A DNA stretch of 34,264 nucleotides from assembly GCA_934661135.1 (NCBI GenBank), contig CAKUJA010000008.1:1-34264 (forward strand). Reading direction: 5' to 3'. Position 1 is the stretch's first letter. Every line of letters begins with the position of its first letter. The stretch comes from an uncultured Oscillospiraceae bacterium. GTDB lineage: Bacteria; Bacillota; Clostridia; Oscillospirales; Oscillospiraceae. Positions 30,704-34,264 of the stretch are shown piece by piece. The notes under the pieces are model-generated. The model worked only from the letters and a program-made list of their open reading frames with translations. It was not told the DNA's origin and did no database searches. Both the position numbers and the translations under genes were made by a program.

Positions 30704-32058
30704 TTCGCCGCCTCCTTCTTCGCCTCGACCGCAGCCTTTCTCGCGTCCTCGGCCGCCTTCTTCGCAGCCTTCCATGCCACGACCTGCGCCTTGGCCAGCT
30801 TATTCGTCTGCACAAGCGGCCGGTTCGCCGGACATCCGTGCGAGCAGCAGCCGCACTCCATACAGAGGTTGACCTTCAGCTCCGCCAGCCGCTCCACGTC
30901 GCCGCGCTTGTAGGCGCTCTCCAGCTCAAGCGGCATCAAATTCGCCGGGCAGTGCGCCACGCACCGGCCGCAGCGGATGCAGGCCGTCGGTTCCGGCAGC
31001 TTTGCGTCCTTCTTCGTCAGCGCTAGAATGGCATTCGTGTTCTTCAAAATCGGCTGCTCGAGATCGGGCACCGCAATGCCCATCATCGTGCCGCCGTAGA
31101 GCACCTTGCCCGGCTCCTCCTTGAAGCCGCCGCACGCTTCAAACACATCGCGCATCCGCATCCCGATCGGCACGAGCACATTCTTCGGCACGCGCACCGC
31201 CGAGCCGTCCACCGTCACGCACTTTTTCACCAGCGGCAGTCCCGTCCGGCAATAGCGCGCAATCGACGAGATCGTCGTGCAGTTGAGCACAATCGCGCCC
31301 GCGTCCAGCGGCAGCTTTCCTTCCTCAACGACCTTGTGCATCACATGGTAAATGAGAATCTTCTCGCCGCCCTGCGGATAGATCGCCGGCAGCGGACAGA
31401 CCTCCATGTTCTCCTCCTGCTCCACAAGCGCCCGATAGTGCCGGATGCACTCCGGCTTGTTCTCCTCGATGCCGAACACGATCTTCGGCACGTGTAAAAA
31501 CCTTTGCAGCAGCCGGCAGCCGCCGATGACATCAAAATCATAGTCCAGCATCGCGCGCGTGTCGCTCGTCACATACGGCTCACACTCGGCGCAGTTGATG
31601 ATAACGCATTTGATCTGATCCAGATTCTTCACCGTCAGCTTCACAACCGTCGGGAATCCCGCGCCGCCAAGGCCGACCAGACCGCTCGCGCGTACCGCGT
31701 CGAGGAAGTCCTGCATCGTCTCGAGCTTTGGCGGCTGCAAGCCCTCCCAGCGCTCGTCCAGTCCGTCGGATTCGATCTCGACATACTGCATCGAGCGCCC
31801 CATCGCGTTCGTCATATCGCCGATTTTCTTCACCGTACCGGAAATGCTCGCATAGATCGGCGCGGACACAAAGCCGCCCGCCTCGCCGATGAGCTGGCCG
31901 GTTTTCACGTGGTCGCCGGCCTTTACCACCGGCTTCGCCGGCGCGCCGATGTGCATCGCCATCGGGATCACAACCGACTCCGGCAGCGGCAGCTTTGTCG
32001 CCTTCATCGCCGAGGTGTTCTTGTGTCCCGGAATGTGAATTCCATGCAGATCCTTCAA
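30700..32058 (-). CDS. rnfC: Rnf complex subunit RnfC (NADH-binding, TTG start)
   Basis: A 452-aa peripheral subunit that binds FMN and NAD(H). It opens KDLHGIHIPGHKNTS, then a biotinyl-lipoyl-like N-domain, the NuoF-like GLVGLGGAGFPT and IINCAECEPYVTSDTR. Near the end are two [4Fe-4S] motifs, CIRCGRCVAHCP and CMECGCCSHGCP. The last about 35 residues are an Ala/Lys-rich helix (AAKKAAEDARKAAVEAKKE) that I read as a flexible tail. The start is a TTG at 32058 with GGAGGAG before it; it overlaps the previous stop (TTGA). A longer open frame runs into the upstream gene and lacks RnfC-like sequence. Confidence 0.95.
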   Translation of the reverse strand: MKDLHGIHIPGHKNTSAMKATKLPLPESVVIPMAMHIGAPAKPVVKAGDHVKTGQLIGEAGGFVSAPIYASISGTVKKIGDMTNAMGRSMQYVEIESDGLDERWEGLQPPKLETMQDFLDAVRASGLVGLGGAGFPTVVKLTVKNLDQIKCVIINCAECEPYVTSDTRAMLDYDFDVIGGCRLLQRFLHVPKIVFGIEENKPECIRHYRALVEQEENMEVCPLPAIYPQGGEKILIYHVMHKVVEEGKLPLDAGAIVLNCTTISSIARYCRTGLPLVKKCVTVDGSAVRVPKNVLVPIGMRMRDVFEACGGFKEEPGKVLYGGTMMGIAVPDLEQPILKNTNAILALTKKDAKLPEPTACIRCGRCVAHCPANLMPLELESAYKRGDVERLAELKVNLCMECGCCSHGCPANRPLVQTNKLAKAQVVAWKAAKKAAEDARKAAVEAKKEAAK

Positions 32059-32582
32059 TTGGACTCCTCCTTTTTCTTCTCCCGCAGCGCTCCGCGCAGC
32101 CGCTTCAGCACAAGCTGCGCGCAAAGTCCTGTCAGCAAGCCGGTTGCAATCGCTGCAAGCAGCAGCACCGGCAGATAATACCAGATCGCTCCGATGCCCG
32201 CGACGACTCTCGCCACGAGCATCTGTCCCAAATTGTGCGCCATCGCTCCGAAAATACTGACCACCCAGAGCTGCCGCTCCGGAATCACCCGCAGCAACGC
32301 CGTCATCACGGCAAACGCCAGCAGTCCTCCGGCCAGGCTGTATCCGAGCGCCATCATCCGCCCGGTCACCACGCAGCCGAGCACCACGCGCGCCGCCAGC
32401 AGCGCAAACGCCCAGCCGCGCCCGAGCCAGCAGAGCGCAAACAGCGTAAAAATATTCGCCAGACCAGGCTTAATCCCAGGAATCCCGGTCAGCGGCGGCA
32501 GTTGCAGCTCAATCACAAACGTCACCAGCGCCGCAGCCGTCAAAATACCGGTCAGCGTCAGCTTCCGTACTCTCTCGTGCAT
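32055..32582 (-). CDS. Gx transporter / heptaprenyl diphosphate synthase component I-like membrane protein
   Basis: A 175-aa membrane protein with about five helices. Its start RKLTLTGILTAAALVTFVIE and the PGIKPGLANIFTLFAL segment (PGxKxGLAN) are the marks of the Gx/HepI-like family commonly found next to Rnf or quinone genes in Firmicutes. It may import a small cofactor precursor such as a flavin- or prenyl-related compound; the name is historical and enzyme activity is not expected. It overlaps rnfC by 4 bases and follows the NusG-II gene after 9. Confidence 0.88.
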   Translation of the reverse strand: MHERVRKLTLTGILTAAALVTFVIELQLPPLTGIPGIKPGLANIFTLFALCWLGRGWAFALLAARVVLGCVVTGRMMALGYSLAGGLLAFAVMTALLRVIPERQLWVVSIFGAMAHNLGQMLVARVVAGIGAIWYYLPVLLLAAIATGLLTGLCAQLVLKRLRGALREKKKEESN

Positions 32583-32591
32583 CGCCGCCTC

Positions 32592-32948
32592 CTACCCGGT
32601 CACGGCGTCCGCGCCGCCGTCCGCCGTTTCCAGCCAGTCAATTGTAATCCGGTTCGGCAGACAGACGATCGGCGTTCCGCCCTCGCGCAGCGCGCCGTGC
32701 TTCACGCACACCTGATCCGGGCAGCTCGCCGTCTCCATATAGATTTTGCCGTCCTGCACCCGCGCCGTGCAGCCGCCCGCAGCGCCGTCCAGCGCAATCA
32801 CGCGGTCGGTCTGCAAGTCGACCGTTTCCACCAGCGTCCCGTCCCGGTAGATGCCCACCAGTCCGCTCTGCCGCGGCAGCAGCAGCCATACCGCGCCCAG
32901 CAGCAGCGCCAATCCCGCAAAAATCAAAATCCAGCCTCTTGTCCTCAC
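32592..32948 (-). CDS. NusG domain II-containing membrane-anchored protein
   Basis: A 118-aa protein with one N-terminal membrane helix (GWILIFAGLALLLGAVWLLL) and an extracytoplasmic NusG-II domain: GIYRDGTLVETVDL, MET-ASCPDQVCVKHGAL with two Cys, and IVCLPNRITIDW. This small protein accompanies Rnf and apbE in many Firmicutes; its Cys pair suggests a redox or cofactor-related role, but the function is not established. It overlaps apbE by four bases. Confidence 0.88.
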   Translation of the reverse strand: MRTRGWILIFAGLALLLGAVWLLLPRQSGLVGIYRDGTLVETVDLQTDRVIALDGAAGGCTARVQDGKIYMETASCPDQVCVKHGALREGGTPIVCLPNRITIDWLETADGGADAVTG

Positions 32949-33931
32949 CGGATCACCTCATACGCCCGTTCCGTCCGAAGATTCAATCCTTCCGTCACGG
33001 CCAGCGTTCCGTCCTCCGTCAGCCACACCGCGTCAAATTCCATCCGGTGTGCCCGCCAGAAGTCCGCGGCTCTCTCCGGCCCCATGACAAACAGCGCCGT
33101 GCTCAGCGCGTCGGCCAACGTGTCGTCGTCGGAGACGATCGTCACCGACTGCATCCCGCTCCGCGCCGGTTCTCCGGTCTCCGGGTCTAAAATATGCCAA
33201 TACGTCTCGCCGTCCTGTTCAAAGTACCGCTGGTACCCGCCGGACGTCACCACGCACTGATCCGTAATTTCCACTGTCGCCAAATATCCGTCCCCTTCCG
33301 GGTTCTGGATGGCGACCGTCCATGCCGTACCGTCCGGCTTTGCGCCGAGCGCCGACACGTTTCCGCCGAGGTTCAGCAGCGCCGACGTCACGCCGCACGC
33401 CCGCAGAAGCTCCTTGCACCGGCCGGCGGCATATCCCTTGCCGATCCCGCCAAGGTCGAGCGCATATCCCTCCGGCAGCGTCACCGCCGTGCCGTCCACG
33501 CGCACGTTCTCCCAGCCGGTTCTGCCCAGCAGCCGCTCCAGCTCCGCCCGCTCCGGCACGCGGTAGTTCCCGTCCGGGAATCCCCAGGCCTGCATCAGCG
33601 GGTAGACGGTCGGGTCATACGCGCCGTCCGTTTCCTGCGCGATCTCCAGCGCCCGCCGCACCAGCGCCGCCGTCTCCTCCGAGACCGTCCGCGCGCCATT
33701 GTTCACTGCCGCAATCTCGCTGGATTCCTTCTGCGCCGCGAGCAGCGCGTCAATGCGGTATGTCTCTGTCTCTGCCGCATTCAGCGCATCCTTGCCGCAG
33801 GAAGCCGCTGCGGTGATAACCGTATCCATCGCAAACCATTCGCTCGTCTGCCGCTGCGTGCCGCAGCCGCAAAGGATAAAAAGCGAGAGCAGTGCCAAGC
33901 CGCAAACCGCTGTTTTTCGTCTGCTCCGCAT
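32945..33931 (-). CDS. apbE: FAD:protein FMN transferase ApbE, lipoprotein
   Basis: A 328-aa extracytoplasmic flavin transferase that moves FMN from FAD to the Thr of the (S/T)GAT motif in RnfG and RnfD. The signal peptide RRKTAVCGLALLSLFILCGC has a lipobox ending in Cys. The mature domain has EWFAMDTVIT, GAYDPTVYPLMQAWGF, YALDLGGIGKGYAAGRC, LLNLGGNVSALG and VVTSGGYQRYFE, all conserved ApbE segments, then WHILDPETGEPA (metal region) and DALSTALFVMG. The ATG at 33931 has GGGGAG at good spacing; an upstream ATG at 33982 has none. It is the first gene of the Rnf operon, directly linking the modifying enzyme with its targets. Confidence 0.95.
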   Translation of the reverse strand: MRSRRKTAVCGLALLSLFILCGCGTQRQTSEWFAMDTVITAAASCGKDALNAAETETYRIDALLAAQKESSEIAAVNNGARTVSEETAALVRRALEIAQETDGAYDPTVYPLMQAWGFPDGNYRVPERAELERLLGRTGWENVRVDGTAVTLPEGYALDLGGIGKGYAAGRCKELLRACGVTSALLNLGGNVSALGAKPDGTAWTVAIQNPEGDGYLATVEITDQCVVTSGGYQRYFEQDGETYWHILDPETGEPARSGMQSVTIVSDDDTLADALSTALFVMGPERAADFWRAHRMEFDAVWLTEDGTLAVTEGLNLRTERAYEVIR

Positions 33932-33991
33932 CGTCTGCTCTCCCCTACCTGTCTGTGATATACTATTTTCTGTGTTCTTCATCCCATTTGT

Positions 33992-34019
33992 AGCATAACA
34001 TATTTTTCGTAAAAATCAA
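33992..34019 (-). promoter_or_regulatory. Likely promoter of the apbE-rnf operon
   Basis: Minus-strand TTGATT (34014-34019) and TATGCT (33992-33997) with a 16-bp spacer, about 60 bases before the apbE start. Fit is moderate; no other candidate nearby is better. Confidence 0.5.
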
Positions 34020-34120
34020 GTCTTTTCTTCGTTTCTTCGAGAAAATCGAATTTTTATCAGATAACAATTTATCGATATAAAAGTCATTATTTAGAATATC
34101 ATTTTTGATATACCAAAGGA

Positions 34121-34155
34121 AAGCAAACCCACCGGCCAAGCCGGTGGGTTTGCTT
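34121..34155. terminator. Terminator upstream of the Rnf operon
   Basis: A perfect 16-bp stem (34121-34136 with 34140-34155) with a 3-base loop. It probably ends a gene or operon whose coding part is outside the window or insulates the rnf promoter. The 333 bases from 33932 to the window end contain no gene; a second GC-rich hairpin (34212-34220 with 34226-34234) lies near the edge. Confidence 0.7.
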
Positions 34156-34211
34156 AAGACTGTCAAAAAACGATGAAATGCAGTTTCGCGACAGAGTCGC
34201 AGGGGAAGTGT

Positions 34212-34234
34212 GAAGGGGGCAAAGCGCCCCCTTC
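34212..34234. other. GC-rich hairpin near the right edge
   Basis: GAAGGGGGC (34212-34220) pairs with GCCCCCTTC (34226-34234), loop of 5 bases, followed after 15 bases by a T-run. It may be a terminator or part of a structured RNA continuing outside the window. Confidence 0.4.
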
Positions 34235-34264
34235 GCGTTCAATCAAGCAGTTTTTCAAACTTAT

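Noticed and set aside
31995..33260. 421-aa Arg/His/Gln-rich plus-strand frame over the Gx, NusG-II and apbE genes
   Set aside because: Typical GC-rich shadow opposite three well-supported genes.
33963..34166. 67-aa minus-strand frame upstream of apbE
   Set aside because: It runs through the terminator palindrome and the putative promoter, with low-complexity Lys/Phe content.
1..34264. CRISPR array
   Set aside because: No regularly spaced short direct repeats were seen anywhere; the repeats found are inverted or single long-range pairs.

Overview
The window looks like a chromosomal segment of an anaerobic, moderately GC-rich Gram-positive bacterium of the Clostridia, probably near the Oscillospiraceae. 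The basis is a complete clostridial-type Rnf operon (apbE, NusG-II protein, Gx transporter, rnfCDGEAB), strong AGGAGG-type ribosome binding sites, sigma-A promoters with 17-bp spacers, and many decayed tyrosine-recombinase genes. The assignment is an inference; there is no rRNA or marker gene here.

Layout. (1) 1-5.6 kb: a sugar/polyol-type accessory region. It has a DeoR regulator (cut by the left edge) translationally coupled to an RbsA-like double ATPase without its permease. After a terminator and a MITE-like repeat come a metal-dependent cyclase (-), and a divergently promoted pair of an unknown TIM-barrel protein and an FGGY carbohydrate kinase. (2) 5.6-8.05 kb: a graveyard of mobile DNA. 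It holds a MATE fragment joined to a transposase fragment, a 162-bp MITE-like inverted repeat, a 5'-truncated tyrosine integrase, and an attachment region containing the 3' half of a tRNA-Arg(CCG). (3) 8.05-13.5 kb: a PucR-type regulator facing a three-gene operon (unknown Cys-motif protein, GcvT/T-protein-like methyltransferase, short-chain dehydrogenase). Three copies of a palindromic operator sit between the divergent promoters. A second, broken SDR and a 70-aa protein follow. This is the best candidate for an undescribed pathway. (4) 13.7-16.4 kb: an Lrp/AsnC regulator facing a MATE exporter, followed by an integrase fragment. (5) 16.4-25.75 kb: a nine-gene minus-strand operon: creatininase-family amidohydrolase, Nif3-like protein, RpiR regulator, beta-aspartyl dipeptidase, and a complete Opp/Dpp-type peptide ABC transporter. 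(6) 25.8-27.15 kb: more relics (integrase tail, frameshifted helicase) and a second copy of the attachment-like repeat. (7) 27.18-33.93 kb: the Rnf operon with its flavinylation enzyme, tightly coupled by overlapping stop and start codons. The last 330 bases are regulatory or intergenic.

How it fits together. Rnf couples ferredoxin oxidation to NAD reduction and ion export. ApbE would attach FMN to RnfG and RnfD. The peptide operon would import short or isomerised peptides and hydrolyse them. The GcvT/SDR operon plausibly removes a methyl or other C1 group from an unknown substrate and oxidises a product. Regions 3-6 (about 19 kb) lie between two 73-bp near-identical repeats that carry a tRNA-acceptor-like sequence, and integrase relics recur inside. 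Much of the window therefore appears to have been built by successive integrations next to the Rnf operon.
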